DNA of 64,000 bases, taken from NCBI GenBank assembly GCA_021234155.1, contig JAJEKV010000001.1, forward strand, positions 25,407,189-25,471,188, given 5' to 3'. A program made the position numbers and the translations under genes. Origin of the DNA: Isoetes taiwanensis. Taxonomy: Eukaryota > Streptophyta > Lycopodiopsida > Isoetales > Isoetaceae. Positions 1 to 11,854 of the stretch are shown in pieces (position 1 is the first letter of the stretch; every line of letters starts with the position of its first letter). The notes beneath the pieces are model-generated. The model was given only the letters and a program-made list of their open reading frames with translations, searched no databases and had not been told where the DNA came from.

Positions 1-1238
1 ATCCATAATTCATTCTTATGGTGCTTACTTTTATTCCACTTCCATCTTTGCTTCTATAACTAGAAAATGATGTTACAAATCCCCTTCTCACCAAATCTTC
101 GGGATCGTTTCATAACATTTAGTGATATCCATACATAGACTTCATGTATTTTTTACCGGGGAGGTTTATGATAACGTCATAGACTGAATTGACCATCGGT
201 TAGAGTTAGCGAGATGTGGAAATAGTGTACTAGCCTTAGCACAAAGCATCCTAGAAATATCAGGCCAGTTATCTGTTATGTCATTGAGGACAGTAGTAAT
301 AATGTCAGCAACTTCCGTATAGATAGTGCCATGGGCATTAGTTATCCAGCGGTAATTCTTTTTATGGGCTTTATATACCCCAAGCAAATATGGCAGTTTT
401 ATGCATTCTGGATTTATGTGACCCAGATAAAACTGTATGTCTTCTGTGATGTTTGTAACAGTATTCTCTACTGTAGCATCAATGGGTACAAAGTCTTTGC
501 TATTTAATCTTTCCATAGCCAATCTCCTAACATGCATAGGACAGATAAAGCATGCATTATTTGTGGCTTTATCGACGCCTGAGATGTAAAGATTCCTTCT
601 TAACCACTCAAGGTTATTGGTAATATTTGTGTCACATAAAGGAAATAACCTATTACTGTCCATTTTAGTAGCCAAGTCAATTTCTTCCTTGATTCTGTAG
701 CATATCCCATCTTTGGCTCTTTCTTTATCATTATCTGTAATATAAGGGAACTGAAATCTGTTTAGGTCAAAGCGCGATCACACATGCTTTGTATTTCAGC
801 CTTTAATTCCTTCCAGACAAGTTTTCGGTCTGGGATATTGTTAAGTCCATTTCGGAATAGATTTCTAAGTCCCTTATTTTTCACTATGTTGACATTAGTC
901 GTCCTAATATGTCCAATTTCCATATCAATGAAAGTTTGCAGCTGGGGAATATTACACGGGCAAGCTACCTCTTTATCTTGGGCAAAAGTTAAATATGGTC
1001 TGTATAACAGATCTCTTAGTGTCTCAGTATATCTCCATGAAAACATGATCTCATTCATCATGAGTTCCCCTTTGCCATGAAATATCTCAGTGATAACCTC
1101 ATCAAATATCTGTGGGATACATATTTTATCTAGTATCTTGGAAAGAAAGGTACAATGGATGATTTTCTTTTTGCTTTTAGCAGCACTAGTAATAATATGT
1201 AATCGGCCCTGACAGTCTCTAATGGTCTTCTTAATGAT
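1..1238 (-). pseudogene. Penelope-like reverse transcriptase, N-terminal part, cut by window edge
   Basis: Read on the minus strand, this exon begins just after a good acceptor (TTTATCTTTCAG) at 1239 and runs off the left edge. Early residues include a CPCN motif and, about 25 residues later, NIVKNKGLRNLFRNG, the RT upstream block seen in Penelope-like and related eukaryotic RTs. Next come VDKATNNACFIC, then LLGVYKAHKKNYRWIT (fingers), then DITKCYETIP near 88-120, which fits RT motif A with its catalytic Asp. The YxDD motif would lie beyond the edge. At least three frame changes are visible: near 770, near 175 and near 87. It is therefore probably a dead copy, although base errors could add breaks. 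Seen: the motifs and stops. From family knowledge: assignment to this RT class. No GIY-YIG domain was seen in the window. Confidence 0.72.
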
Positions 1239-1495
1239 CTGAAAGATAAATAATTACATCAAGTTATATGAGATATTACTACAAGACAAACACAATTATC
1301 CTAAATGTTCTGGTAGAATTTAATATCAGAGAGGGCCGAGTGGCATAATTTAGGATAGCTCCATTGTATTCAGAACAAAGTTCTGTTTTCCTCATGTGTT
1401 AACAATACAAGCGAATAGATGTAATAATGTATATACAGCAAATAATAGAATGGTTTAAGTAAAATATAATGGTAACTGGTCTGATCAAGACTCAC
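1239..1495 (-). other. Probable intron in the RT-associated gene
   Basis: On the minus strand the donor G|GTGAGT lies at 1496/1495 and the acceptor TTTATCTTTCAG| at 1239. The acceptor opens directly into the RT reading frame in phase 0. In that phase, the exon upstream of the donor is open back to about 1559. The 257-nt span is AT-rich with no reading frame. Most retroelements of this kind lack introns, so this could instead be a chance pair of splice-like sites. Confidence 0.5.
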
Positions 1496-3051
1496 CGAAA
1501 TTACTTGTAGTATGTAAGCTTCTGTACCGTCCCGTCCTTGTTCATCTCCAGCTCTGGTTTACTGCCTTTTGTAACAGAATGTGCCATATTAGTGGGTGTG
1601 TTCAAGCCTTCAACAGTATCACTCTCTGAAGCACTAGTAATGGTCTTAGTAGGTGCCGATGTGATCCTGGGAGGTCCAGTGACCATGCTGTTATGACTGG
1701 TGTGACTTTTAAGCGTGGATTTCCCATATTTACTAGCTCTTCCACTACTATTACTAGCAGCCCCCTCATTAGCTTTAAGGAAAGATTGAGGTTTGATACT
1801 CTTCTCACATATATCTACCAGCATGCATTTAGGTCTGCTTAACTTGAAGTCAGCCCATGGGTCCCCCGCCATTTGGAGTGCCATATCAATTAGCATGCGT
1901 CTAGCGACCAAATATGATAGAAAAGCCATGACACTGGATTTCAAAGTTGTCTTAATACAGGTTCTGAACGCTACCATTTGACCAGCAACAATCTATATCA
2001 TCCAAGTTGTTAAACATATACCATATTGCCTGGTCTAGCCAGGTCATATTATCCTTGCATTTATTTTTGTTGACATTTCCCCTTGTCGGTTCACAGATGC
2101 ATTTGAAATAGGGGCAAAATGTTCTCCAAATTCTTTTCAAGTAGAAGTCTCCCCTTGTTTCACTAGGGTATGCCATGTGGCCTTTTTGATTGATGTATAT
2201 AAACTCTGTTTTGTCACATGTCTTATCAAAGAATCGGTGATCGATCCTGAATTTTACTCTTTCTTGTTTTACCAGCTTATCCATCTTATAAGCTGCAGTT
2301 CTAGCAGCAGCCAATTGTGCAGGTGTAATACTGCCAAGGGTAATCCATGCCTCTTCAGTAATAGGTGCTAATGCACCAAAGTTTTTGGATCTCCATATCC
2401 CCTGATTGTATAAAACAGAATAGCTTTCCACGATTCTTTGGAGTATAATAGGGAACCTGTGGCAGTTAGATAGATTAAAACTGAAATCATCCTTATCAAT
2501 CTTATTACCTCCCGTGGTCCGGCCTTTAAGGGTCTCTTTGTCCTTTTCTGATAGTAGGTCTTCCCCAAATGGATCTTCTTCATCATTATCAATCTCTTGA
2601 ATGTCCTCAAAGGTCAATTTTTTAATCTCATTTGCTTTTTCCAGTGCTGTCAGTCCAGCAATAAACTGTTTCTTACATTTGTCTTCCTCTTGTGTACACT
2701 GGTAAATAAACTCAGGAAGTTTCTCATACATGTTATCAATAACATTGACAATGCTCTCCATAGTGCCACTATTTTTATTAATGACTGGGACCTGTTTAAG
2801 CCACTCACTAAAGCCCATATGTGAAATACATGAAACTCCTCAATACCTCTCAAGCTCTCTCGAACTTGTATGTGTTCATGTGCCCTTTTATCTTTGATAC
2901 AGCATATCAGGGTCTGCACGGCATTGCATGGGCACTCAATAGTACTGTCTGCATATCCAAGTTCGATGAGTTCTTTGTTCCATGTGGGTAACTTCATTTT
3001 GAATCCCTCATCATCCGAAAAGTCTGTAATATCCTGCTCAATGTAATAATA
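1496..3051 (-). CDS. Unrecognised ORFs upstream of the RT; broken multi-frame coding region
   Basis: Three open stretches follow each other on the minus strand. The first is 2650-2997, with in-frame acidic residues back to 3051 (DFSDDEG). The second is 1952-2818 (288 aa), rich in charged residues, with an acidic patch (EIDNDEEDPFGEDL) and a Cys-rich C-terminal part (CPYFKCICE, then DDIDCCW). The third is 1501-1977 (158 aa), with a Ser/Thr-rich tail. The frames overlap by a few codons near 2818 and 1977, so they probably come from one protein of about 500 residues broken by indels, or from several exons. No known domain was recognised. Position and strand suggest a partner protein encoded 5' of the RT in the same element. 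Function unknown. Confidence 0.5.
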
Positions 3052-4002
3052 TCAGGTTTTTCAGTACTGGTCAGTCATAGATGAAGTTTAAAGTATGTGC
3101 CTAGTGTACTATATTGACTATCAGATAAGAGCATCACCAGTAATACTAGTGAATTCAAGTATCAAGAAAAAAACCTAGCCAATCCTAGCTTCAGACATAA
3201 GCCCAACTAGGATCCGCGTCTGTATAAGTCAATCCTTATCACAGCATGATCAACCCATACAAAGTCTAGGCTAACTTAGATGGTACTCTAAATCCATAGT
3301 ATCTTTCATGAAATTTATAATCTTCGAAGCATACAGCCATATCCAAGATCTACAACTTTCTGTATACAACCAGAACTTCATAATCCTATTTGGGTTACAA
3401 TATTCCATTTAATTTATAACAATATATCATTACCTTAAAAGCATCAATGGTCTAATATGTTTGCATATTCAGATCTAATATGAGCAGTACATTCAGCAGT
3501 ATGTATTTTATGTCTAACAAATATATTCCTATTGCTGTTATGTACTCATTTCTTAACTCATTATGCATATATGCTTTCAGTCTAAACATAAGGTTGAGGA
3601 AGCAAAAATCTCAGCAGAAATTGGTCTCAAAACAGTGCCTGCCATTAGTTTAGAGAAGTAATATTCCGTTTATATGTAGTCACAATCTGCCATCTATAGG
3701 CATAGTGTAAGAGTGTAGAACTAGAATCCCCACATTTCCATAATTATACCATAAATATGCAAAACTTTGTGCATGTAATAAGTTTGGGAAGATCTTACCA
3801 GATCCTCTTAGCAGTAAAATAAAAAATAGTAGAAGCATAAGTAAAAATCTTTGTTTTCAAGCAGTTCTTGATGTAACATCTTGTACTCAATCCATTGTAA
3901 GTTGTAGGAACAGTTCAGTCTTCTTGTTTTGTAAACCTTCTACCAGCTAAACACCAACAACCAAAGCAGAGAAGCGACAAGGGAAGGAGAGTAATTATTT
4001 AC
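3052..4002. other. AT-rich stretch, no gene seen
   Basis: No reading frame of note and no strong repeat on either strand. It lies between the RT-associated ORFs and the first exon-like block of the array. Confidence 0.6.
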
Positions 4003-4100
4003 TGCGACCAACCATCAAAACATTAGCGAGGCGGTAATGATTGAAGGGCCAAAAGGTACATGTGATTACTCTCGGTTTATCACATTTCACCTTGTAGCCC
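4003..4100 (-). other. Exon-like block of the EG/VKG family, most diverged copy
   Basis: On the minus strand this begins after GCAAAG and reads YKVKCDKPRVITC..., open for about 34 codons. It matches the position and the GTGAA core of the other EG/VKG blocks in the array. The donor reads CGCAG|TAAAT where the sister copies have CTGCAG|GTAAC. One C seems to be missing at a CTG site, the error type seen throughout the array. No function can be assigned. Confidence 0.35.
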
Positions 4101-4266
4101 TTTGCAAATCATTAGTTTTAGCATGAAATAGAAGGAAAGGTATGAAAAAGCCAAAGCATAATAATATAAATCGAAAATTACGGTAATAAGAAATCTGCGA
4201 TTAGTATGATTCGGGCCATGCATGAAAAGAATAAAAAGAGACCATTTTTGGAGGATTAATCACTGC

Positions 4267-4545
4267 TCATAATCCGCGAGAGGGTCTTGTATTCCATGTA
4301 GCTAGATCGGGAGGTATAAAATAGCGAGATACCAAATAATAATACCAAAAGGTTACACCGCTTTCGTTCTCATGGTCTGATGTAAAACCATGATTCTTGT
4401 GTTTCGAGGGGCCGGACAAAATATTTGTACAAGGCTTGAACCATCTTTGGATCTTGTTATGCAAGGCATCAGCTGAGGATCGTTTCTTACTGGAATCACC
4501 AACCATCTCGTTCTTACCACGTTTTAAACTGTGAGACTCATGCAT
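4267..4545 (-). CDS. Basic Lys/Ser-rich exon-like ORF, unrecognised
   Basis: A 92-codon open frame starting MHESHSLKRGKNE, with a basic Ser-rich N-terminal half (GDSSKKRSSADALHNKIQRW). It sits upstream, in the minus direction, of the EG/VKG-like block at 4003-4100. This is the same arrangement as the MGR(R/K)KG first exons elsewhere in the array, which are also short, basic and Lys-rich. A donor-like G|GTGTAACC lies inside the ORF near 4358, so the coding exon may be only the first 60 or so codons. Homology to the other first exons is not obvious; membership of the family is an inference from position. Confidence 0.35.
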   Translation of the reverse strand: MHESHSLKRGKNEMVGDSSKKRSSADALHNKIQRWFKPCTNILSGPSKHKNHGFTSDHENESGVTFWYYYLVSRYFIPPDLATWNTRPSRGL

Positions 4546-5285
4546 ACTAGCCCGTAAAGTTTGCCGGTTAGAATAATACTCTAAGCTTTCCTTACACCAT
4601 AAGGTTTCTTAAATCAATATGGAGAGTATTGGTAGCTCAAGGTCGTGAGATGATAAGAAGTTATCGAGGGGGGACTCGAGTCCATGATATTATGGTATTT
4701 GGGATCTTCGCGATACCTAAATATCCGTCGAGAATAAAGCTTCGATCATCCTTAATATCGGTGGTCTCGAAGCAGGGCGTCCAACTTGGGAAATCCCATG
4801 CGCCTTGATGATCAAGACATAAAGGCTGTCAATGCCCGACAGAAATTCATACCTAAGTATTTTTTGGGAGACTGGAAGGAGCATTCAATGTGGCCGTCTG
4901 GTGGGGAATCCGTCACTTCTGAGCCTTGCTGTATAACTCTAGTGTCTGCATGCCCTAAAATTTGAGAGATCGATCCTATGTCTAGTACTTACATGCGTAA
5001 AAGGGTTTTTATTTTTCTTAAAAAAGGCTCCATTTCATAACTTTTAAGTCAAAGGTTTATTAACTAAAGACCTTAAGGCCAATAACAAGATACATCTTAT
5101 TAATACATGTATAATATCCTGAGATACAAATCTCAATCATAATTTCATTATGTGATACGTGCTTTAGAACCTAAATGTTCGGTCCAAATAGCAGATAAGT
5201 ATTAAGCAAGAGAATATAATGTATATTATGAAGGGTGTAAAAATAGAGAGATATTTTATGGTCTACAAGCCTAGTAGACATCAAA
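4546..5285. other. Non-coding stretch before the first P module
   Basis: AT-rich and without an ORF that looks coding. It ends in an A-tract at 5291-5307 that marks the module boundary. Confidence 0.5.
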
Positions 5286-5385
5286 ATTGGAAAAAAAAAA
5301 AAAAAAATACCTTAAATCTTTCTTCAAGACTTTAACCTTACCATCCTAATCTGCAGATTGAGGACTTAAAGGTTCAATAAGCAGC

Positions 5386-5416
5386 CCTAAAGAGAACAGG
5401 TGCAACTCTCTTTAGG
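5386..5416 (-). other. Hairpin element H, P type, copy 1
   Basis: Arms CCTAAAGAGA and TCTCTTTAGG pair perfectly over 10 bp around the loop ACAGGTGCAAC. The loop core CAGGTGYA and the flank TTCAATAAGCAGCC are shared with the C- and D-type hairpins, although the stems differ. It lies about 90 nt from the T-tract that ends the module. Confidence 0.75.
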
Positions 5417-6169
5417 CCAAGACTTGGATATTGAATTTTCAAGTCGAACTAGCCACCAAGACAATTTCTTTATCTATATATATAATCAAAGAGACTTTTT
5501 ATCTCAAGAAACCTATGTCCAAAAACATGGGCTATGTGCAAGTCAAGTTCAAGTTCACAAAGTCTGTATTCATAAACATGTGTCATGTACAAGTCCAATT
5601 TAACTTCAAATTATTGTGACTTCAAAAATAGTATAGATAGACATTACCAACAAACTGCACTAAGATTCCTTTATATCGTCATGGACAATGTCAAATACTT
5701 TACAAGATAATCAGGAAAATCCCACTGATATGATATTATCTAGATTCAAGTAGATAGATAGAAGGCATATGAACATATTTCATTCCATTTTTGTACCTTT
5801 TAAAAGATAGTGTAAAACAGAAACATCTCATATTCGTTGTTCTTTGTTTACCATTGTACGCTACAAGCTTCAATGAATATAAGACTTGATTCAGCAAACC
5901 AGCTTAGAAGATATCTTGTAAGAAACCTCCATAATATATCTGGTATCATCTTCCCTTGCTTGTCAAATGCATAGCTATGTTAAGTAGATGTTGTCCTGCG
6001 CATTAAGGTATAACATGCGCATTAAGACACAATACCTTGGAATAAATTCATCCTTGTTATTCTAAAAATTTCAGACTACTTATCTGGATTTTCCAAATCA
6101 TCACCACATCATGTAGAGTTCGTAACATCATCCTAAATGAACAAAAACAAGGAGGTGGAGTCCGGTTAC

Positions 6170-6292
6170 ACCAGCAGTCAACTAGACAAATGTTAGCTTT
6201 GGCGAGGGGGTAACAATGAAAGGACTAACAGGGTAAGCTATGGAACACCACGGTGTATAACCCTTCACCGTGTTTTGTTAAAATATATATGC
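6170..6292 (-). other. EG/VKG exon, P module copy 1
   Basis: Minus-strand block between an acceptor-like GGCTTTGAG| at 6292 and a damaged donor near 6170. The sister copy at 9401-9518 has an intact CTACAG|GTAAC donor and an uninterrupted frame across the whole exon. This copy differs only around CAG/CTG sites. Confidence 0.45.
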
Positions 6293-6827
6293 CTCAAAGC
6301 CAATGTGCAAAACAATTCGATTTGAACGTCTAATCACTATGCTAGTCCATCAATTTTGAATATATATAATAGTAGAATCTGAACAAAAGCATTTCTCATG
6401 TCAACACTACAACAAATATTAAATATTAGCTTTTATTTTAATGCTTGAATTTGCAGCAAAATTTCTAGCAACAAATCACAACAACAATGTCTTATCTGGA
6501 TTATTCAAATGCATCCACATTACAAAAACTCAACTGGTCTGATATGAAACAGTAGAATAGATTAAATAATAATCTAATAGAGGAACCAAACTGTAATAAC
6601 TTGTGCTACTTGGCATCAACCAAAGTTAAACTATTATAAATGGCAAATATCAAAAGATAATCTATGATGTTGCACTTAGAAACTACCAAAGTTCATGAAC
6701 TGCTGGATGTCATGCATTTCCTGTCATATTACATATGTAACAAACCTCGTTTTCATATGCTCAAGACATCATTTGAGTTCTCATCATGCCAATATATTCA
6801 AGCAATCTATAAATTACAAGAACAGAC

Positions 6828-6879
6828 CTGGAATGAAGCCTTTGGGTTGATATATTTGAGCAATAGCTTGCATTGCAGT
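6828..6879 (-). other. Short exon-like block, P module copy 1
   Basis: About 52 nt between ATTGATAG| and TTCCAG|GTCTG on the minus strand. It is open in one frame (TAMQAIAQIYQPKGFIP) and sits where modules C and D have their 5' exons. It is repeated at 10057-10108. Splicing is inferred only from the site sequences. Confidence 0.35.
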
Positions 6880-7694
6880 CTATCAATTAGCCTCCATGCT
6901 TTTTATGCTTTTATAATAGCACCATGAATGCATCGGGGAGAAAACCCTGCGTGAGATAATCCGAATTGCACACAATGGATCTGCAACCACTCTTGGTGGT
7001 TTCTCATCTCATCAGCAAGGAAAGCCTCCACGTAGTTGCCATCGAGGCCTCGGCGGTTTGTACATAAGAGAGCGCACAAGTAGAAACAAAAGGGTAATAT
7101 CTGGACTATGCCTTATGTATCAGAGGAAGGCAAATAAAAATGATGTTACGAAATGCATAGTAGGGCAAAAAGAACCTAAAAACATGTTTGAAGGTGAAAA
7201 CCTCCCCAATGATCAGCCAAATGGGTTAAAATGGATAAATATTGCAAAAGTTCAAAAGCACCTGCTTAGGAAAATCGAATATGAAAGCCTTCCAAAAAAA
7301 ACCTTGCCATAAAATAACATGCAAATTCACTTTATTGGAAAAGTGGCACGTGGCAAACATGCACATATAAAAGTAGCATGCATATGATAAGCACGAATAT
7401 TAAGCTAAACATCTTTTCACAATATAAGATACAAATAGTCTTAGTTTTTTTACTTGAAAGTGAAAGGTCTAGAGCCACGTATATTGCATTTAACTAGATG
7501 GATGATATCAAAAGGTCAACATGAAGTTTTATATTAGTAGAATCCCATTATGAACCATTTAATGGCTCTAATAGGGATGCCTTAAATGCATGTACATGTT
7601 AAGAAAGAAACTTGTATGTAGAATATGTAGTAATGTACCTGAAGTTGGTGGACTTCATAATAGCATGCCGGTGCCTAAAGTATGCATCTCAATA

Positions 7695-7835
7695 ATAAAA
7701 AAAGCCTGCCTCCAACCGTAGTTTAGGGGGCCACCTGATTGTTCATACTAGAAAGAACTTTCTAGAATGGTGTTACAACAAGGAGAGTAGGACCCTGCTG
7801 TAACACAGGGGCCCTACCCTCACTATTGCTATTCT
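7695..7835 (-). ncRNA. Structured block L, copy a (most diverged)
   Basis: On the minus strand it forms a 12-bp stem (7772-7783 with 7793-7804) with two wobble pairs around the loop TCCTACTCT. An outer GC-rich stem follows, and it ends in GGAGGCAGGC followed by T7. Three further copies (19605, 28413, 34428) keep the loop and the 3' end while the inner stem changes. A structured RNA with a Pol III-type T-run end, or a short retroposon, would both fit. No transcript evidence is available. Confidence 0.4.
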
Positions 7836-8496
7836 ACTCATTTCTATTATGTGCCAAAAATGAAATGAAGAATAAAATGAAGATTTTGGTACTTACAGAA
7901 ATGCATTAGAATGCTTGTCAAGTCTCCCATATCATATATGAGCACAATATGTCTCTAGCATCTTGAAATATATAGAATATTTTTCTTGTTGAACCTTGAT
8001 TTGAGCAACATCAACTACAGCTGATACTGAATTTGAGTGTGCATCCAAATGGAGAGAAAAGTTTTGAAATTCGTAAAGGCTTTCGCCAATAGATAAGATT
8101 AAATCAGTCTTATAGTGGAACGATTTTTCTCTTTGTTGCTACACTACCCGAGAAAAACCATTTCCAAAAAACCAGGTAGGTAGGTATGTAAATTTTCATT
8201 CAAGCTTATGCACATCTCACATACCAAATTACCTTATTGAGAGTTATCTGATCAATGGTGCTATGTACTCGTGATATTCTCTTGTACTCGTAATATTCTC
8301 TTGTTTTCCTCCTTTGGTAAATCAAGTATTTGTTGGAAAGTATCTGTATATCATAACAAGAGCTAGATAAAAGCATCATTGTGTTTTGCCATGTCCTATT
8401 TCATGTAAACAAATATGTCAGAATGTATATGTAAATAATATAAGCACCTATATCCAAATCATGGTCCAAGGTTAAACCAAGGAACTGGAGTAATAT
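7836..8496. other. Unique spacer between the two P modules
   Basis: AT-rich and without coding signal. It separates the two P copies and is not repeated elsewhere in the window. Confidence 0.5.
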
Positions 8497-8581
8497 AAAA
8501 AAATACCTTAAATCTTTCTTCAAGACTTTAACCTTACCATCCTAATCTGCAGATTGAGAACTTAAAGGTTCAATAAGCAGC

Positions 8582-8612
8582 CCTAAAGAGAACAGGTGCA
8601 ACTCTCTTTAGG
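8582..8612 (-). other. Hairpin element H, P type, copy 2
   Basis: Identical in both arms and loop to the copy at 5386-5416. Confidence 0.75.
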
Positions 8613-9400
8613 CCAAGACTTGGATATTGATTTTTCAAGTCGAACTAGCCACCAAGACAATTTCTTTATCTATATATATAATCAAAGAGACTTTTTATCT
8701 CAAGAAACCTATGTCCAAAAACATGGGCTATGTGCAAGTCAAGTTCAAGTTCATAAAGTCTGTATTCATAAACATGTGTCATGTACAAGTCCAATTTAAC
8801 TTCAAATTATTGTGACTTCAAAAATAGTATAGATAGACATTACCAACAAACTGCACTAAGATTCCTTTATATCGTCATGGACTACAACATGTTAAAATGT
8901 AGAAGTAAATTAAAAATAATGTCAAATACTTTACAAGATAATCAGGAAAATCCCACTGATATGATATTATCTAGATTCAAGTAGATAGATAGAAGGCATA
9001 TGAACATATTTCATTCCATTTTTGTACCTTTTAAAAGATAGTGTAAAACAGAAACATCTCATATTCGTTGTTCTTTGTTTACCATTGTACGCTACAAGCT
9101 TCAATGAATATAAGACTTGATCCAGCAAACCAGCTTAGAAGATATCTTGTAAGAAACCTCCATAATATATCTGGTATCATCTTCCCTTGCTTGTCAAATG
9201 CATAGCTATGTTAAGTAGATGTTGTCCTGCATTAAGATATAACATGCTGCATTAAGACACAATACCTTGGAATAAATTCATCCTTGTTATTCTAAAAATT
9301 TCAGACTACTTATCTGGATTTTCCAAATCATCACCACATCATGTAGAGTTTGTAACATCATCCTAAATGAACAAAAACAAGGAGGTGGAGTCCCGGTTAC

Positions 9401-9518
9401 CTGTAGTCAACCCGGACAAATGTTAGCTTTGGCGGGGTAACAATGAAAGGACTAACATGTAAGCTATGGAACACCACGATGTATAACCCTTCACCATGTT
9501 TTGTTAAAATATATATGC
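9401..9518 (-). other. EG/VKG exon, P module copy 2, open throughout
   Basis: Acceptor GGCTTTGAG| at 9518 and donor CTACAG|GTAAC at 9401. One frame is open across all 118 nt. It contains HGEG near the middle, then SPFIVTPPKLTF and ends VDYR. The E-module exon, in the same phase, has SEG and later AAMITLLANF before YCR. Shared phase, position and a hydrophobic C-terminal half suggest homologous coding exons. Confidence 0.5.
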
Positions 9519-10056
9519 CTCAAAGCCAATGTGCAAAAACAATTCGATTTGAGCGTCTAATCACTATGCTAGTCCATCAATTTTGAATATATATAATAGT
9601 AGAATCTGAACAAAAGCATTTCTCATGTCAACACTACAACAAACATTAAATATTAGCTTTTATTTTAATGCTTGAATTTGCAGCAAAATTTCTAGCAGCA
9701 AATCACAACAACAATGTCTTATCTGGATTATTCAAATGCATCCACATTACAAGAAACTCAACTGGTCTGATATGAAACAGTAGAATAGATTAAATAATAA
9801 TCTAATAGAGGAACCAAACTGTAATAACTTGTGCTACTTGGCATCAACCAGAAGTTAAACTATTATAAATGGCAAATATCAAAAGATAATCTATGATGTT
9901 GCACTTAGAAACTACCAAAGTTCATGAACTGCTGGATGTCATGCATTTCCTGTCATATTACATATGTAACAAACCTCGTTTTCATATGCTCAAGACATCA
10001 TTTGAGTTCTCATCATGCCAATATATTCAAGCAATCTATAAATTACAAGAACAGAC

Positions 10057-10108
10057 CTGGAATGAAGCCTTTGGGTTGATATATTTGAGCAATAGCTTGC
10101 ATTGCAGT
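10057..10108 (-). other. Short exon-like block, P module copy 2
   Basis: Same sequence and splice-like borders as the block at 6828-6879. Confidence 0.35.
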
Positions 10109-10920
10109 CTATCAATTAGCCTCCATGCTTTTTATGCTTTTATAATAGCACCATGAATGCATCAGGAGAAAACCCTGCGTGAGATAATCCAATTGCACAC
10201 AATGGATCTGCAACCGCATTGGTGGTTTCTCATCTCATCAGCAAGGAAAGCCTCCACGTAGTTGCCATCAGAGGCCTCGGCCGGATTTGTACATAAGAGG
10301 CGCACAAGTAGAAACAAAAGGGTAATATCTGGACTATGCCTTATGTATCAGAGGAAGGCAAATAAAAATGATGTTACGAAATGCATAGTAGGGCAAAAGA
10401 ACCTAAAACATGTTTAAAGTTGAAAACCTCCCCTGTGATCAGCCAAATGGGTTAAAATGGATAAATATTGCAAAAGTTCAAAAGCACCTGCTTAGGAAAA
10501 TCGAATATGAAAGCCTTCCAAAAAAAAACCTTGCCATAAAATAACATGCAAATTCACTTTATTGGAAAAGTGGCACGTGGCAAACATGCACATATAAAAG
10601 TAGCATGCATATGATAAGCACGAATATTAAGCTAAACATCTTTTCACAATATAAGATACAAATAGTCTTAGTTTTTTTACTTGAAAGTGAAAGGTCTAGA
10701 GCCACGTATATTGCATTTAACTAGATGGATGATATCAAAAGGTCAACATGAAGTTTTATATTAGTAGAATCCCATTATGAACCATTTAATGGCTCTAATG
10801 GGGATGCCTTAAATGCATGTACATGTTAAGAAAGAAACTTGTATGTAGAATATGTAGTAATGTACCTGAAGTTGGTGGACTTCATAATAGCATCTTGTGC
10901 CCTAAAGTATGCATCTCAAT

Positions 10921-11476
10921 AAAAAAAAAAAAAAACCACCCACACTCCACAGAGAATACCGAAGTCATGCATCACCCCTGGACTTGCACATCACCAACAA
11001 AAAATCGATGAGAGCAAAATTCTCCGGCGAAGAAAGGGTGATCCGCGCGTGCCATGCGACAAAAAACAACATTTACACCTCGAAAAAGCGAGAGGCTAGT
11101 CACGCATGCCACACGACAAAAAACAACATTTACAATCATATCCACATTAAGGGAGGGTGGGTGGGAGTCAAGGGAAATCTTTGAGAGAGGAAAAAGCCAG
11201 GCGAAGTCGAAGAACCTGCAAGAAATAGCGATCCCCAAATGAACCAGAGCCCCAGAAAATGCATGCATGCATGGGAGAGATGCATGCTCGCCCATTCGAG
11301 AATACCGATCCAATGGCTCGAATCCATGGTATTATAGAAGTCAAATCAATCGCACTGACTTGCTAATGACCCATAACAATTCTTGTTATTACATAGAAGT
11401 GGCGTAGAATAATTGTGTCAATATGTATAGGTGCACACCCCCTCAAAATTGAAACAGACAGATGGAGTCGAGAATG
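10921..11476 (-). repeat. Block M, short copy (M1)
   Basis: Direct repeat of the first 550 bp of the M blocks at 22765 and 37590. It starts at an A-tract (10921-10935) and ends exactly at GATGGAGTCGAGA. There the longer copies continue into transposase-bearing DNA. It contains an RY-type CATGCATGCATGCATG run near 11260-11275 and a donor-like CTTGCAG|GTTC on the minus strand. Long overlapping frames on both strands reflect its base composition rather than genes. It could be the promoter and 5' region of a minus-strand gene. Confidence 0.7.
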
Positions 11477-11854
11477 GCAGAAATGGACTTAAGAGTCTTA
11501 AACCCCCCAGACTAATAGGAAGATAGGATTCAAGGAAGAATATAGGAATATGGTTGATGTAAAGAGTAAACAACGTAATTGAAAGGAATAATATAAACAG
11601 AAAGATTAGACTAGAGAAATGGATAAAGAGAAGGAATACCCTAAGTTATAACATAAGATTAGATGATATAGACAACCTATGAAATAGGGACAGGAATAAT
11701 CAGATGGTAAACCATCCATGATCAGAAGGTAAACAACCCATGAATTAAGGAATAGAATAGACTGAAAAATCAGAATATTAAGGTAAAGGATAAAATCTAA
11801 TGGAGATCATGGGGTTAAGGAAAGAAGACAGAATAATACAAAATGATCCTAAAC
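11477..11854. other. Intron-like spacer
   Basis: AT-rich, purine-rich DNA downstream (minus direction) of the exon ending at 11855. No ORF or repeat recognised. Confidence 0.45.

Larger units (their letters stand above)
5291..7696 (-). repeat. Array module P, copy 1
   Basis: A 2.4-kb block repeated in direct orientation at 8497-10920. In the minus direction it holds a short exon-like block (6828-6879), an EG/VKG exon (6170-6292), a hairpin (5386-5416) and a terminal T-tract (5291-5307). Copies 1 and 2 agree almost base for base, except for two things. There are small indels at CAG/CTG sites, and copy 2 has about 27 extra bases near 8881-8920 (ACTACAACATG...). Sequence to the left of the A-tract is unrelated between the copies, so the tract is the exact repeat edge. 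Confidence 0.9.
8497..10920 (-). repeat. Array module P, copy 2
   Basis: Direct repeat of 5291-7696. After the shared end (ATGCATCTCAATA) this copy joins an A-tract and block M, whereas copy 1 joins block L at the same base. Its EG/VKG exon is intact. Confidence 0.9.

Noticed and set aside
5400-5619. Open frames of 60-70 codons in module P, repeated at 8596-8815
   Set aside because: They run through the hairpin, have poor coding composition and recur only because the module is duplicated.
10909-11327. Several overlapping ORFs on both strands in block M (also 22800-23250 and 37645-38088)
   Set aside because: All six frames are nearly open because of base composition; no motif, and the frames differ between copies.
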